A DNA stretch of 64,000 nucleotides from Sulfobacillus thermotolerans (GTDB lineage Bacteria; Bacillota; Sulfobacillia; Sulfobacillales; Sulfobacillaceae), in contig CP019454.1 of NCBI GenBank assembly GCA_002951815.1, positions 2,666,001-2,730,000 on the forward strand, in the 5' to 3' direction. The position numbers and the translations under genes were made by a program. Below, one piece after another: positions 54,295 through 63,506 of the stretch. Below the pieces are notes generated by a model. The model did no database searches, was not told the DNA's origin, and saw only the letters and a program-made list of their open reading frames with translations. Every line of letters begins with the position of its first letter. Position 1 is the stretch's first letter.

Positions 54295-54347
54295 AGAGGA
54301 AGAATCCGTGCTTCAGGGCCAAACGTAACGGAAAGGATGGAGGAAAC

Positions 54348-54467
54348 GTGTCCATAGGATATTGGCTGCTCTTAATTGTCATTATTGTTCCTGCCTCTTG
54401 GCTCGTCGCCGGTCTTATTCTTTGGGTGTTGTTTGGCGGCCGTTCTGACCCTCCCCAGTTATTTTAA
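54348..54467 (+). CDS. Small membrane protein, 39 aa
   Basis: A short frame starting GTG after AGGATGGAGGAAAC encodes a single hydrophobic helix (GYWLLLIVIIVPASWLVAGL, then ILWVLFGG) and a polar tail ending DPPQLF. Its strong ribosome site, own -10 element and clean membrane-helix composition support a real small protein of unknown role. Confidence 0.55.
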   Translation: MSIGYWLLLIVIIVPASWLVAGLILWVLFGGRSDPPQLF

Positions 54468-54620
54468 GCCAGGCCCTTCTTCACGTGCGACCCACTCTTC
54501 TCGTACCTCCATTAATCCATAGGTCATGCCGTTTGTGTGATAAATCTATCTCCTTTGGTAAGAAAGCCGAAGTGAATTTCTCCACACCTCAGAATAACGG
54601 CATGTCACAAAACAATAATT

Positions 54621-54629
54621 TGCTATGAT
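54621..54629 (+). promoter_or_regulatory. Extended -10 promoter of the glycerophosphodiesterase gene
   Basis: TGCTATGAT (TG at 54621, TATGAT 54624-54629) lies 34 bases before ATG 54663. Confidence 0.45.
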
Positions 54630-54662
54630 GGCTCTATACGCCTTTGGAGAGGACGTGCCGGT

Positions 54663-55367
54663 ATGTTTCAATATCCCTCATCATCCCGTCCGTTTGTGTG
54701 GGCTCACCGCGGGTCGCACACACGATTTCCCGAGAATTCGCTCGCGGCTTTTCGTCAAGCCATTTTGGAGCAAGCTGATGGTATCGAATGCGATTTACAT
54801 CTGAGTCGCGATCACGAAGTCGTCATCATTCATGATGCCACACTCACTCGCACGACGAATGCCCAAGGGCGTGTCAATGAGCGGCGATGGGAAGAATTAC
54901 AAGACGTGGAACTCAAAGGCCCAGGCCATGAGCACCTTTGCCGCCTTGAAGACCTATTAGGTCTTAAATCCCCCATCGCCCTTAATCTCGAACTAAAAGA
55001 CCGGTCACTGACCTTGGTCGATGCGGTGTTGGACAAAATTCACCGATTCGGAGCGTCGCACCGGGTATTGCTTTCGTCGTTTCACCACGCTTCACTCCGT
55101 TATGCCTTTGAAAAAGATCCTGAAGTCGCACGCGCTGCCCTCTATTGCGGCCAACTGCTTGATCCCGTGGCCGTGGCTCGCACGATTCCTTGCAATATAT
55201 TGCATATGGACTGGGAATCCACCCATAGCGAAGACCTCGGTACGCTCAAAACCTGCCACATCCAAACAGGCGTATACGGTCTTTGCGACTCTCAAGATTA
55301 TGAACACGCCAAGCGTGATGGCGTAAACGCCGTGTTTTTGGACAACCCTTTATGGGCCCTACCGTAA
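54663..55367 (+). CDS. Glycerophosphodiester phosphodiesterase
   Basis: A 234-residue TIM-barrel GDPD. AHRGSHTRFPENSLAAFRQA and DGIECDLHLSRDHEVVIIHD contain the catalytic His, Glu and Asp residues, and LNLELKD carries the third acidic ligand. There is no signal peptide, so it acts in the cytoplasm on deacylated phospholipids. GGAGAGGA precedes the ATG. Confidence 0.93.
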   Translation: MFQYPSSSRPFVWAHRGSHTRFPENSLAAFRQAILEQADGIECDLHLSRDHEVVIIHDATLTRTTNAQGRVNERRWEELQDVELKGPGHEHLCRLEDLLGLKSPIALNLELKDRSLTLVDAVLDKIHRFGASHRVLLSSFHHASLRYAFEKDPEVARAALYCGQLLDPVAVARTIPCNILHMDWESTHSEDLGTLKTCHIQTGVYGLCDSQDYEHAKRDGVNAVFLDNPLWALP

Positions 55368-55375
55368 GCATTCCC

Positions 55376-56137
55376 TTAAAGAGGTTGTTTCTTGGGCCGC
55401 AACCGCGTAATAAATACGGCGCCAAATAGTGCGAGCCCTTCCGCACTCCAAATCCATAGCCCCGGTACCGGAACGCCGAGCAGTGACAACGACACCATAA
55501 AGAGAACAATGCTGCCTCCTGCGGCCAGAAAATTTCGGGCCAATGGCGTGTCTAGTCCGCCCCATTTCCACTGCAAAAGACTACCGGCCAAGGTGAGCAG
55601 AAAGCCAACCCCTACGGAAAGAGTCACCATCGCAAATAACAGCGGATTAAACTGAAAGTGTAGCGGTAAAAGCCGGTGGCTTTCTAACCCGTAGATAATC
55701 ATCACGGAGATCAAAATCGCCACCATTTGTGGAGGCTTATACAGACCGCGCACTTTATGCGGCAAACTTGTCGGCCACATATTGGCGGCTGTCCCCAACA
55801 AGATTAAGGCAGTAAAGATACCTTGGTAGGGCAATTCAATGGCCTGAAGAGGCCCCATCAGCAATGTGGCCAGCCATGCCGTGGGTAAGATAATGAGGTA
55901 GACGCGAGCAATCATAAACGTCATGCCGCGCCAATGGGTAGCAGTGTGTGGCAACAAAGACGCGGTCGTGACCACTCCGGCTCCGCTAAAGGCCAATAGA
56001 CCCACAAGCACCGCCACGTTCCAATGGTCCAAGCGACCTGAAACCACCATAGACAAAAAGTAGCCGTCGACCAACGGCAAAATCAACAACCGCAAAAGGT
56101 CACGCGGGGTTTTGTTCGATGGTAAAGCCATATCCAT
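55376..56137 (-). CDS. Integral membrane protein of unknown function
   Basis: A 253-residue protein with about seven to eight membrane helices and short loops. A conserved-looking SLPHKVRGLYKPPQM loop sits between helices 4 and 5. I do not recognise the family. It is convergent with the GDPD gene (8 bases apart) and follows the LCP gene on the same strand after a terminator. Confidence 0.7.
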   Translation of the reverse strand: MDMALPSNKTPRDLLRLLILPLVDGYFLSMVVSGRLDHWNVAVLVGLLAFSGAGVVTTASLLPHTATHWRGMTFMIARVYLIILPTAWLATLLMGPLQAIELPYQGIFTALILLGTAANMWPTSLPHKVRGLYKPPQMVAILISVMIIYGLESHRLLPLHFQFNPLLFAMVTLSVGVGFLLTLAGSLLQWKWGGLDTPLARNFLAAGGSIVLFMVSLSLLGVPVPGLWIWSAEGLALFGAVFITRLRPKKQPL

Positions 56138-56261
56138 CCCTCATTCAAATCTACTCCCTTCGGTGTTTGTGATGTCAATTCTGGCTTATTGTACGCGCTC
56201 TGATTCGAAACGGCAAGACATTTCGCTCAACATCGTGCACCCGCCGAATAATCACATTCCC

Positions 56262-56295
56262 GACAAAACAAGAGCGCTCATAAACCTGCGCTCTT
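56262..56295 (-). terminator. Terminator of the LCP gene
   Basis: AAGAGCGC (56270-56277) pairs with GCGCTCTT (56288-56295) around a 10-nt loop. GTTTTGT follows on the minus strand. Confidence 0.7.
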
Positions 56296-56329
56296 ATGGT
56301 CAAACCATAAATCTCACCTCGCCCCACTG

Positions 56330-57637
56330 CTAAGACGATGAGTTAGGCTTGTAGTCTTGCCCCACCGTAATGATCATATCAAGATGGGGAACATCGTGAT
56401 AAGGACTATTGTCGATCGTTGTCGATCCAGCAGGCCCCATATGACTGGCTAATTGATTGGCAAATCCTTCGTCGCCTGTGAAGTTCACAATCGTGTTGTG
56501 CACATGATTGTGACGATTGGCCCAAATGACTTCATTGACCGTATATCCTTGCTGTGTCAGCCATGATGCCATCTGCTGCGCTTGCGTGAGGGTGTCTGTT
56601 CCACTGCGCACGACAAAGTGAATACTCGCTTTCTCGGCTTTCGTCCAGGGCTGGCCCATAAGCAGCTGTTGACCTAACAACCGCTCCCATTTCGTATTAT
56701 CGATCCAATAATCGAGCATGACATGCATATATGGATCCATGCGTGTAGTGGGCGTCCCAGGAATCGTTGCGAATTGCACGTCCGACAACGACACATGCCG
56801 TGCCACCAATGCCAATGCCAACAACTGATTGTCATGCAAATTCGTATACACGATATCCTTGCGCAGCTCCAACGCAATTTGGGGCAATTTCGGCAAGTTC
56901 GCGGGTTGCAAAAGCTTGTGCATAATGGCTTTAATCACTTCTTGTTGTTGAAATGAGCGTGCAATGCTCCCCATCGGCTCATGGCGAAAACGCGCAAATT
57001 CTAGGACTTGCTGCCCATCTAAATGTTGCAAGCCCTTATTTAAATTGATATCCAAGTAATTGCCGGTCCCACCGTAGTGCATGGGTTTTGGCACGTACAA
57101 GGTTAATCCGCCAATTTGGTTGATAATGTCTGCAAAGTTCCACATGGTCGTTTCCATGTAAAAATCTACAGGAATATGCATCATCTTTTCGACTTCTTGT
57201 ACCGCCAGCTTAGGGCCTCCAAAATAGTTAGCCTCATTAAGCTTGGTATAACCAACATGGGGAATGTCGACCAACGAGTCGCGTGGAATGGATAACACGC
57301 TAACCTTTCCCGTCTTTGTGTCCACACTCACTAACAACATGGCATCAGTGCGGTCACGCACCTTAGGATTGGTCACGTCCTTGCCGTTAATAATGCTAAG
57401 GGCATTACCTAAAAGCAAAATGGTCACACGCTGTTGACCCAAGGCATAGCTTTTATTGAGTGAACTTACCCGCGGCGTGGTTAACGCATGGGCTGGATCT
57501 AATTTCCACCATGCGCCAGCAGCCAAAGCTCCTAAGAGCCCTACAGTTCCTAACGGAAGCCACCAACGCCATTTGCTGCGCTTTTTTTTGCTTTTCGTTT
57601 GCTGCCTTTTCGGCAACGGTTCATTGAAATTATGCAC
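56330..57637 (-). CDS. LytR-CpsA-Psr family protein
   Basis: A 435-residue LCP phosphotransferase that attaches secondary polymers to peptidoglycan. A basic N-terminus and one membrane helix (LPLGTVGLLGALAAGAWW) precede the LCP domain (DRTDAMLLVSVDTKTGKVSV, LSIPRDSLVDIP, LNEANYFGG, GLQHLDGQQVLEFARFRH). A C-terminal LytR_C domain (DTLTQAQQMASWLTQQGY) follows. GTG 57637 is 5 bases after GGGAGG; the longer frame to 57709 is unsupported. Confidence 0.9.
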   Translation of the reverse strand: MHNFNEPLPKRQQTKSKKKRSKWRWWLPLGTVGLLGALAAGAWWKLDPAHALTTPRVSSLNKSYALGQQRVTILLLGNALSIINGKDVTNPKVRDRTDAMLLVSVDTKTGKVSVLSIPRDSLVDIPHVGYTKLNEANYFGGPKLAVQEVEKMMHIPVDFYMETTMWNFADIINQIGGLTLYVPKPMHYGGTGNYLDINLNKGLQHLDGQQVLEFARFRHEPMGSIARSFQQQEVIKAIMHKLLQPANLPKLPQIALELRKDIVYTNLHDNQLLALALVARHVSLSDVQFATIPGTPTTRMDPYMHVMLDYWIDNTKWERLLGQQLLMGQPWTKAEKASIHFVVRSGTDTLTQAQQMASWLTQQGYTVNEVIWANRHNHVHNTIVNFTGDEGFANQLASHMGPAGSTTIDNSPYHDVPHLDMIITVGQDYKPNSSS

Positions 57638-57842
57638 GACAACCTCCCGCGTGTGCCTAAGTCTCCGCCAAACGTGGACGCCTGCCGATAGCCAGACATT
57701 AAACTGCAAATCATTGTATCATAGGTGCCATACCGTTCGCCGTCATCTATTCATATAACGCTAAAATTGACGTAAGGTGACACGGTTTGGCCCTGTAAAC
57801 GCGAAATATCCCTCTCTCATGCCTATGCACGGTTGGTCCCCA

Positions 57843-58250
57843 TCATACGTGCGACACTGGCACCACTTGCACCCAACACGCCCGGTCCCTTGGCCCATCA
57901 AATTCGCAGAAGTAAATTCCCTGCCACTGGCCAAGCATGACGTGTCCTTCTTGAATGATAAGAGAAACCTGCGAACCCACGAGGCTTACGAGAATATGAC
58001 TATCCGAATTGCCTTCCCCATGACGAAAATCTGGAAAGTTGTGTGGAACGCGCTGACCCAAGAATGCCAGAAAATCTTTTCCCACATCCGGATCCCAATT
58101 TTCGTTCACCATAATGCCGCCCGTGGTATGCGGGGAAAACACCACCACGATGCCGTCTTGCACGCCGCTAGCGGTCACGGCCGCTTGGACCTGGCGGGTA
58201 ATATCTATCAATTCCTGGCGCTGATGAGTGGTAAGCTGAACGACTGTCAA
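57843..58250 (-). CDS. YjbQ/UPF0047 family protein
   Basis: A 135-residue protein of the YjbQ family (linked to a secondary thiamine-phosphate synthase activity). SPHTTGGIMVNENWDPDVG, RHGEGNSDSHILVSLVG and GQWQGIYFCEFDGPR are the conserved signatures. TTG 58250 is taken because AGGAGG is 7 bases upstream and it gives the usual family length; the ATG at 58328 would add 26 atypical residues. Confidence 0.9.
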   Translation of the reverse strand: MTVVQLTTHQRQELIDITRQVQAAVTASGVQDGIVVVFSPHTTGGIMVNENWDPDVGKDFLAFLGQRVPHNFPDFRHGEGNSDSHILVSLVGSQVSLIIQEGHVMLGQWQGIYFCEFDGPRDRACWVQVVPVSHV

Positions 58251-58339
58251 AAAGTCCCCTCCTACGTTCGTAATTCTCGGCAAGTCTAACTCTACTCGCC
58301 CCCGTACCGTTCTGATGGACTTATCCAAGTCTGATCATC

Positions 58340-58500
58340 GTTAATCAATTGATCAAACGGAGCCACCTTCCTGTGTCATCATGCCACCGCTTCTTAGGGC
58401 CATTGGCCGGTCGTCCACGGGCGGGCACTCCACAGGCTGTCACCGAGCAGGTCTGCCGTCAGGCAGACACGGGTGAGGAGCTCCTCACCGAACTCTCGGC
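58340..58500 (-). ncRNA. Likely omega RNA (reRNA) overlapping the tnpB 3' end
   Basis: On the minus strand the tnpB 3' end and the following ~120 bases are rich in stems: an 18-bp palindrome (58472-58489, GGTGAGGAG/CTCCTCACC) and GTCTGCC/GGCAGAC (58451-58468), with the tnpB stop codon in its loop. TnpB guide RNAs derive from exactly this region. Boundaries and guide are inferred. Confidence 0.5.
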
Positions 58501-59646
58501 CACGGTTCGCAAATTGATCGCCGCATTGATGTCGCGGTCGTGGTGTGTGTGACATTCTGGGCACGTCCACTCCCGCATAGCGAGCGGCATTTTCGGCATT
58601 TTGTATCCACACGCGGAACACGTTTTGCTGCTCGGATACCAACGGCTCACGATGACCACCGTTTTCCCGCATTGGGCCGCTTTGTATGCGAGTTGCCGAC
58701 GGAATTCCCCAAAGCCCATATCAGCAATCGCCCGGGCGAGAGGATGATTTTTGAGCATCCCGGCGACGTTCAGGTCCTCGATGGCCATGACATCGAAGCG
58801 CTGCACGAGATCGGTGGTCAGTTGGTGTAACGCATCCGCCCGGATATTCGCAATCCGCGCATGGCGTCGGGCCATGCGCCGCTGCGTCTTTCGCATATTC
58901 TGGGACAAGGGCATGGGCATCCCTTTCGGGGTGGGCTGGCCGGGCTGAAGCCCGGCGCGGACTTTGGCGACTTCCATCTGGCGACTGAATTGTTTCGATA
59001 ACCGCCGAAGCTGTGCCAAGGCGTCCGCATAGGCTTTCGGTCCCACGATCTTCTCTCCGGTCGAGAGCGTCGCCAACGCCGACACGCCCAAATCCACGCC
59101 GACTACCGCTTGGCGTTCGCGGCGGACACTGGGGGGATCGGGAAGTTCGACGGTGACGCTCAAAAACCAGCGATCAGCGGTCCGCGACACGGTGCCTGCT
59201 ACCACTTTGCCGATAAATCGCAACGGTTCGTGCATGCGCACCCAGCCTAATTTGGGCATATGCACTTTTTGCCCTTTGACCGTGAATTGGTCGTTGGTGA
59301 GCGTAAAGCTGTCGTGTCGGCCCTTTTTCTTAAACGTGGGATACTCGGCGATCCCCGCAAAGAAATTCTTGAACGCTTGACCCAAGTGCATAATCGCCAT
59401 CTGGGGGGCGTTCTTGGTAACCTCCAGCATCCAGGGGAAGGCGGCGCGCTTGAGTGCATTGAGTTGACGCCGCAGAGCGGCTTCGGTCGGCTTGGGCAAC
59501 GTAGGATCGGCTTTCCATGCGTCGAACTGTTGTTGCCACTGATCCAAGGCCCCATTGTACGCGAAACGGGCCGTCCCGGCGGCCTTGCGGAAATACGTCT
59601 CTTGAACGTTATTCGGGTCGAGCGCAATCTTATGGGCCAGAATCAT
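58459..59646 (-). CDS. tnpB: TnpB RNA-guided nuclease of the IS607 element
   Basis: A 395-residue OrfB/TnpB. An N-terminal helix-rich WED/REC part is followed by a RuvC domain with all three acidic residues: VGVDLGVSALATLSTG, VMAIEDLNVAGM and the final DRDINAAINLR. The zinc finger CSACGYK...CPECHTHH lies between the last two. It needs an omega RNA and cuts DNA to favour element retention. It overlaps tnpA by ATGA. Confidence 0.93.
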   Translation of the reverse strand: MILAHKIALDPNNVQETYFRKAAGTARFAYNGALDQWQQQFDAWKADPTLPKPTEAALRRQLNALKRAAFPWMLEVTKNAPQMAIMHLGQAFKNFFAGIAEYPTFKKKGRHDSFTLTNDQFTVKGQKVHMPKLGWVRMHEPLRFIGKVVAGTVSRTADRWFLSVTVELPDPPSVRRERQAVVGVDLGVSALATLSTGEKIVGPKAYADALAQLRRLSKQFSRQMEVAKVRAGLQPGQPTPKGMPMPLSQNMRKTQRRMARRHARIANIRADALHQLTTDLVQRFDVMAIEDLNVAGMLKNHPLARAIADMGFGEFRRQLAYKAAQCGKTVVIVSRWYPSSKTCSACGYKMPKMPLAMREWTCPECHTHHDRDINAAINLRTVAESSVRSSSPVSA

Positions 59647-60287
59647 GATGACGCCTCCTCCACGGCGTGTCTCACGCCGTCGAGCAATTTTTGGTTCTTG
59701 CGGGAGCGGCTGCCGTAGAGCCGAGCCGAAAACACGGTGATTATTTCGAGGACGTCTTGAGCCAGCTCTTCCTCAAAGGTCGTGTCCTCGCCTTGATTGA
59801 GAATCACCACCTCCACCTGCTTGGCTTCGCAGATCGCAAAGACGAGCTCCGCCCCAAAGCGCAAGAGACGGTCCTTATGGGTCAAAACCAGCCGACCGAC
59901 CCGGTCGGCGAGGATGTCATTTAAGAGGCGCTTGAGACCCTTTTTGTGATAATTCATCCCGGATCCGAGATCCGCCACGACCTCAAAGGTCCACCCTTGA
60001 CGGGCACAATAGATCTCCAGCACGTGCTTTTGCCGCTCCAGATCGTCTTTCTGGTCGTGGCTCGATACGCGGGCATAGGCGACGGTTTTGCGACGCGGGC
60101 TGAGTCGGTGAAACTGGTCAGGTCGCAACCGGGCCAAGTCGTAACGCCGATACCCACCCGCTGTGCGTTCATCGGGCAACAACGTTCCTTCGTGTTCCCA
60201 TCGACGTAACGTCGATGGGGTCACACCTAAAAATTCCGCCGCTTCACGAATGCCGACAAGTTTTCTATGCCTACCTAAATTATACAA
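59643..60287 (-). CDS. tnpA: IS607-family serine recombinase TnpA
   Basis: A 214-residue transposase. A MerR-like helix-turn-helix at the N-terminus (GIREAAEFLGVTPSTLRRWEHEG) precedes a small serine-resolvase domain. The catalytic Ser is in YARVSSHDQKDDLERQ, and RLVLTHKDRLLRFG and a C-terminal YGSRSRKNQKL follow. It joins DNA ends without target duplication. Confidence 0.93.
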   Translation of the reverse strand: MYNLGRHRKLVGIREAAEFLGVTPSTLRRWEHEGTLLPDERTAGGYRRYDLARLRPDQFHRLSPRRKTVAYARVSSHDQKDDLERQKHVLEIYCARQGWTFEVVADLGSGMNYHKKGLKRLLNDILADRVGRLVLTHKDRLLRFGAELVFAICEAKQVEVVILNQGEDTTFEEELAQDVLEIITVFSARLYGSRSRKNQKLLDGVRHAVEEASS

Positions 60288-60351
60288 TAATGGGTAACCA
60301 TAGGTAAACTTTTAGCAAACTGTTAAAACCCTAATCCACCTGACAGGCACC

Positions 60352-60380
60352 TTGAACCCTGTCGCCCGATATGGTATCAA
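60352..60380 (+). promoter_or_regulatory. Possible promoter of the MFS gene
   Basis: TTGAAC (60352-60357), a 17-bp spacer and TATCAA (60375-60380) would give a leader of about 190 nt containing a TGCCTG/CAGGCA hairpin (60535-60556) just before the ribosome site. Confidence 0.35.
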
Positions 60381-60575
60381 TGTAGCATAATGCAACGCGA
60401 TTCCTAGGCATATCATACCTACCGAACATCAAGAAACTCCCGCCTAACTGAAAGAGTTCCTTGTCTATGGTCCTACACGCAAGCGCTGCACTGGACGCCT
60501 GTGTCTTGCCTAGCGATGGCGAAAGCATGATGAATGCCTGGGAATGAGAGCAGGCACCCCCTGAGGAGGAATGGC

Positions 60576-61781
60576 ATGTCCCTGTCTTCGCCCAAGCTTT
60601 CTCGCGGCGCTCTATGGCTTCTTATCACATTCTCGGGCGCTCAGACCGCCAACGCCGTCGCGACAGTGTTTGTCAATTTGTTTATGCTTGTCGTCGCTCA
60701 CGATTTGACAGGCTTAATTACCTTTAATATTGGATATTTTGTGGCATTAAGCATCGTGTTTTATGCGGCATCGAAAGTATTTCATGGCCAACCCCCTTTA
60801 GTCCCTTACCGCTGGGGCCTCTTTTTAACGATGGCTTTTTATGGTCTTCTGCTTCTTTTGTCCCACCATGCTGGCCACATGGTCCTGACGTTAGGCATCA
60901 TTTACGGCATCGCCCAAGGATCGTACTGGTTTGGGTTTAACCTCATGACCTTCGATACCATTGATAAAGATTCCCGCATGCATTTTTTCGGCATGAGCGG
61001 TGCAATTAATAGCATTGCTGGAGTGGCCGCTCCCTTGTTTTCGGGGTTCATCATCAGCACCTTCTCAGGTCTAGGCGGTTATCTCATTGTGTTTGCCGCC
61101 GCATTGGCGCTTTACGCAGCAGCCCTTATCGTCAGCTCAGGCGTCCCTATGGGTCCGCCCATGCATCTGCAACCCGTAACGGATAGCTGGCGTGTGGTCG
61201 CAGAACGTCCTGATTGGGCCTTAATTATTAAGACGGTTGTAATACGTGGAACCCGCGAAGGCATCACCAGCATCTCTGGACTCTTTCTCATATTTTTTGC
61301 CACCCACAATGCAGCCTTGGTAGGAATTTATACCGCTGCAACTGCTTTGGCACGCATGGCGGCTTCCTTGCTCGTGACCCGCCATGTGCGAGATAGTCGA
61401 CAAATGCAAGCCATGTCCTTGGGAGTCGCGGGCATTATCGGCGCGGGCTTACTGCTGTTAGCGGGATCCTCGTGGCCTTGGATTTTTGCTTATGGTATGC
61501 TCTTTGCACTGACTTTGCCCTTTTACATGATCCCCTCCGAAACCATTCCAATGGGCGTCATGGATAACGATCCCCAAATTACCCAAAGACGTGTGAGTTA
61601 CACCCTAAGCCGAGAAGTCGCTCTGAATGTGGGCAGACTGCTCACCGTGGCCATTTTGTCCATCGGTGTACACTGGATTGCAGCACCGGTGATGGTGATC
61701 ATCCTGATCTTAGCGACCTCGGTCATTCAAATCTGGAATGTGTGGGCCATGGGCCGCATTATCACTCCAGAAATCGGATAA
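60576..61781 (+). CDS. MFS transporter
   Basis: A 401-residue, roughly 12-helix major facilitator (LFMLVVAHDLTGLITFNIGYF, GIIYGIAQGSYWFGFNLMTF). The fused long loops are absent and the substrate is not evident; it resembles the MFS group with YttB/Bcr-like topology. ATG 60576 has AGGAGG 6 bases upstream, so the longer frame from 60534 is rejected. Confidence 0.82.
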   Translation: MSLSSPKLSRGALWLLITFSGAQTANAVATVFVNLFMLVVAHDLTGLITFNIGYFVALSIVFYAASKVFHGQPPLVPYRWGLFLTMAFYGLLLLLSHHAGHMVLTLGIIYGIAQGSYWFGFNLMTFDTIDKDSRMHFFGMSGAINSIAGVAAPLFSGFIISTFSGLGGYLIVFAAALALYAAALIVSSGVPMGPPMHLQPVTDSWRVVAERPDWALIIKTVVIRGTREGITSISGLFLIFFATHNAALVGIYTAATALARMAASLLVTRHVRDSRQMQAMSLGVAGIIGAGLLLLAGSSWPWIFAYGMLFALTLPFYMIPSETIPMGVMDNDPQITQRRVSYTLSREVALNVGRLLTVAILSIGVHWIAAPVMVIILILATSVIQIWNVWAMGRIITPEIG

Positions 61782-61788
61782 ACGGCCA

Positions 61789-61833
61789 TAACCAAAGTCC
61801 CCAAGGGCCGATAAGCCCTGGGGACTTTGGTTA
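61789..61833 (+). terminator. Long hairpin between the convergent MFS and pRiA4b-like genes
   Basis: A 14-bp outer stem (61789-61802 with 61820-61833) and a 5-bp inner stem AGGGC/GCCCT are symmetrical enough to serve both strands, though T-runs are short. Confidence 0.6.
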
Positions 61834-61886
61834 TTAAGCAACACATCGTCACACGTCCACGTCATCCGTCCGCCGCAATCATCTCG

Positions 61887-62453
61887 TCATTTCTTGAAAC
61901 GCTGCGCCATTTCTTCATTGACTTGATTGCGATCAAAAGCCCACGGGTCAAAAGTCCCCCCAGCCCAATCCAACAAGTGATTGGCTTCCGGATCCTCGCT
62001 GTCATAGATGGTTTGCAAGAACTGCTCATAGCCATATGGGCCCCCGACGTCTTCAGGAGGACATGCACCTTCGCCACCCGTACAACGCACAGTCATCTGC
62101 CGATGCTCTAAAGGCCTGACCCCTTTGACATGAATCAAATGGACCCAGTTGTCTCCAAAGTCATAGAGATAGGACATGACATCCGATGAAGCCAAGTTCA
62201 ACGAGGAAAGCTTCTTCCAGCGTGCATCAAAATGCGTGTCATCCACAACAAAATCTTCATCGGGTAAGGAGATGGTCAAAGGTCCATACTTGAATTCGAA
62301 TAAATGATAGCTCTGCCAGCCCATAGCGATCTGGATCGCTTCATGAAATTTCTTAAATGTAATGGTGCTTGGCACCATCAGCCGACGCCATACCGGCCAC
62401 GGCATGTCTAGCAAAGACACCTGAATATCGTATAGAAATGACCGCATTGCCAT
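61887..62453 (-). CDS. Plasmid pRiA4b ORF-3-like protein
   Basis: A 188-residue protein of the pRiA4b ORF-3 family, common on plasmids and transposons and of unknown function. YDIQVSLLDMPWPVWRRLMVP, then FHEAIQIAMGWQSYHLFEF, YLYDFGDNWVHLI and GACPPEDVGGPYGYEQFL are diagnostic. It lies 2 kb from the IS607 element and may mark formerly mobile DNA. Confidence 0.87.
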   Translation of the reverse strand: MAMRSFLYDIQVSLLDMPWPVWRRLMVPSTITFKKFHEAIQIAMGWQSYHLFEFKYGPLTISLPDEDFVVDDTHFDARWKKLSSLNLASSDVMSYLYDFGDNWVHLIHVKGVRPLEHRQMTVRCTGGEGACPPEDVGGPYGYEQFLQTIYDSEDPEANHLLDWAGGTFDPWAFDRNQVNEEMAQRFKK

Positions 62454-62772
62454 GACCCATACAGCTCCTCTGTAATCACCTCAAAAACTCTGGCACACAA
62501 AATCCCTAACTCCTATCATAGCTTCTCCCCATGGCGGCGACAAGCATGGGATTTATCTGATCAGGGCTTGAGATCACTCCAAAGCGCGCGCATCAGGCGG
62601 CGATACAGCGCATATCTTCTCTATGCGCAGAGACTCAGGATATGAGGCCGCTTCCCTCGACCTCGCCTATTTCTTTTAGCTAAAATGCCGTAAATATTTC
62701 CCTATACTTACCGAATACAGTATATCTTAGAAAGAGAAGATGCCCCCGGCACAGGGGAAAGGAGCTTTTAGA
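62454..62772. other. Intergenic stretch
   Basis: The divergent spacer between the pRiA4b-like and histidine phosphatase genes. No gene is seen. The right part is AT-rich and should hold the phosphatase promoter. Confidence 0.5.
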
Positions 62773-63396
62773 ATGTCCTTATCCGTTTTATTTGTTAGAC
62801 ACGGTGAAAGTGAAGCAAATCTCAATGATATGCTGGTATCCGAGCATGCCGATCCCCCCTTAACGGACCGAGGACGCCAAGAAGCTCGCATGGTTGCCCA
62901 CCAATGGATGATTCACCCTCCCACAGCCATATACGCAAGCCCGCTAAAGCGAAGCATCGACACCGCAAAAATTTGGGCCGAAGAAACCCACGCATCGCCT
63001 GTGCAAATTGATCCCCGCCTGCATGAAATTCGATTAGGCGAATTCGACGGACGCCGTATCCAGGATTTGTTAGAAAACGACCGCATCCGCTATCAACTGT
63101 GGAAAAGCGACCCCGAATCCCCGCCTCGTCATGGAGAAAAGCTTAGCGCCGTTGGGACACGAATGATGTCTTTTCTTAGTGACATGAGCACTCGGTATGA
63201 ATCGGGCTTTGTCGTGGCGATCACGCACGCCGATTGCTTGAAAGCTGTAACCCTCCACATATTGCAAGCGCCATGGCAGTCCGCTCGGTTTTTGCACTTT
63301 TCCAATGTTGCAGGCGTGCATGTCACCAAAACAGGATCCCGCTTCGAATTGCTGGGCCTGCCCTGTTCACCCCCCGCGCACGACGGCTCTCTCTAA
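62773..63396 (+). CDS. Histidine phosphatase (phosphoglycerate mutase-like)
   Basis: A 207-residue branch-1 histidine phosphatase. LFVRHGESEANLND holds the phospho-accepting His, ASPLKRSIDTAKIW the second Arg, LHEIRLGEFDGRR the catalytic acid region and VVAITHADCLK the second His. ATG 62773 has AAAGGAG 8 bases upstream. The substrate is unknown (GpmB/CobC-like). It is convergent with rpiA. Confidence 0.9.
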   Translation: MSLSVLFVRHGESEANLNDMLVSEHADPPLTDRGRQEARMVAHQWMIHPPTAIYASPLKRSIDTAKIWAEETHASPVQIDPRLHEIRLGEFDGRRIQDLLENDRIRYQLWKSDPESPPRHGEKLSAVGTRMMSFLSDMSTRYESGFVVAITHADCLKAVTLHILQAPWQSARFLHFSNVAGVHVTKTGSRFELLGLPCSPPAHDGSL

Positions 63397-63506
63397 TGCG
63401 TGTCTCGCGGCCCGGCGTGAGCTCGATCCCTCAACTCATCACCCACACTGACGTCATCAAGATCGTAGCGTCATTCACGCTTTCAATATCCCGATACGGC
63501 CATGAT

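Larger units (their letters stand above)
58330..60330 (-). mobile_element. IS607-type insertion sequence (approximate ends)
   Basis: A serine-recombinase tnpA and tnpB, overlapping by 4 bases, form a typical IS607 element of about 2 kb. IS607 elements have no terminal inverted repeats or target duplication, so the ends are estimates. Both genes look intact, suggesting recent or current mobility. It separates yjbQ from an MFS transporter gene. Confidence 0.8.

Noticed and set aside
60500-60570. Fluoride- or guanidine-type riboswitch before the MFS gene
   Set aside because: Short stretches are reminiscent, but the required pseudoknot and conserved cores could not be assembled.
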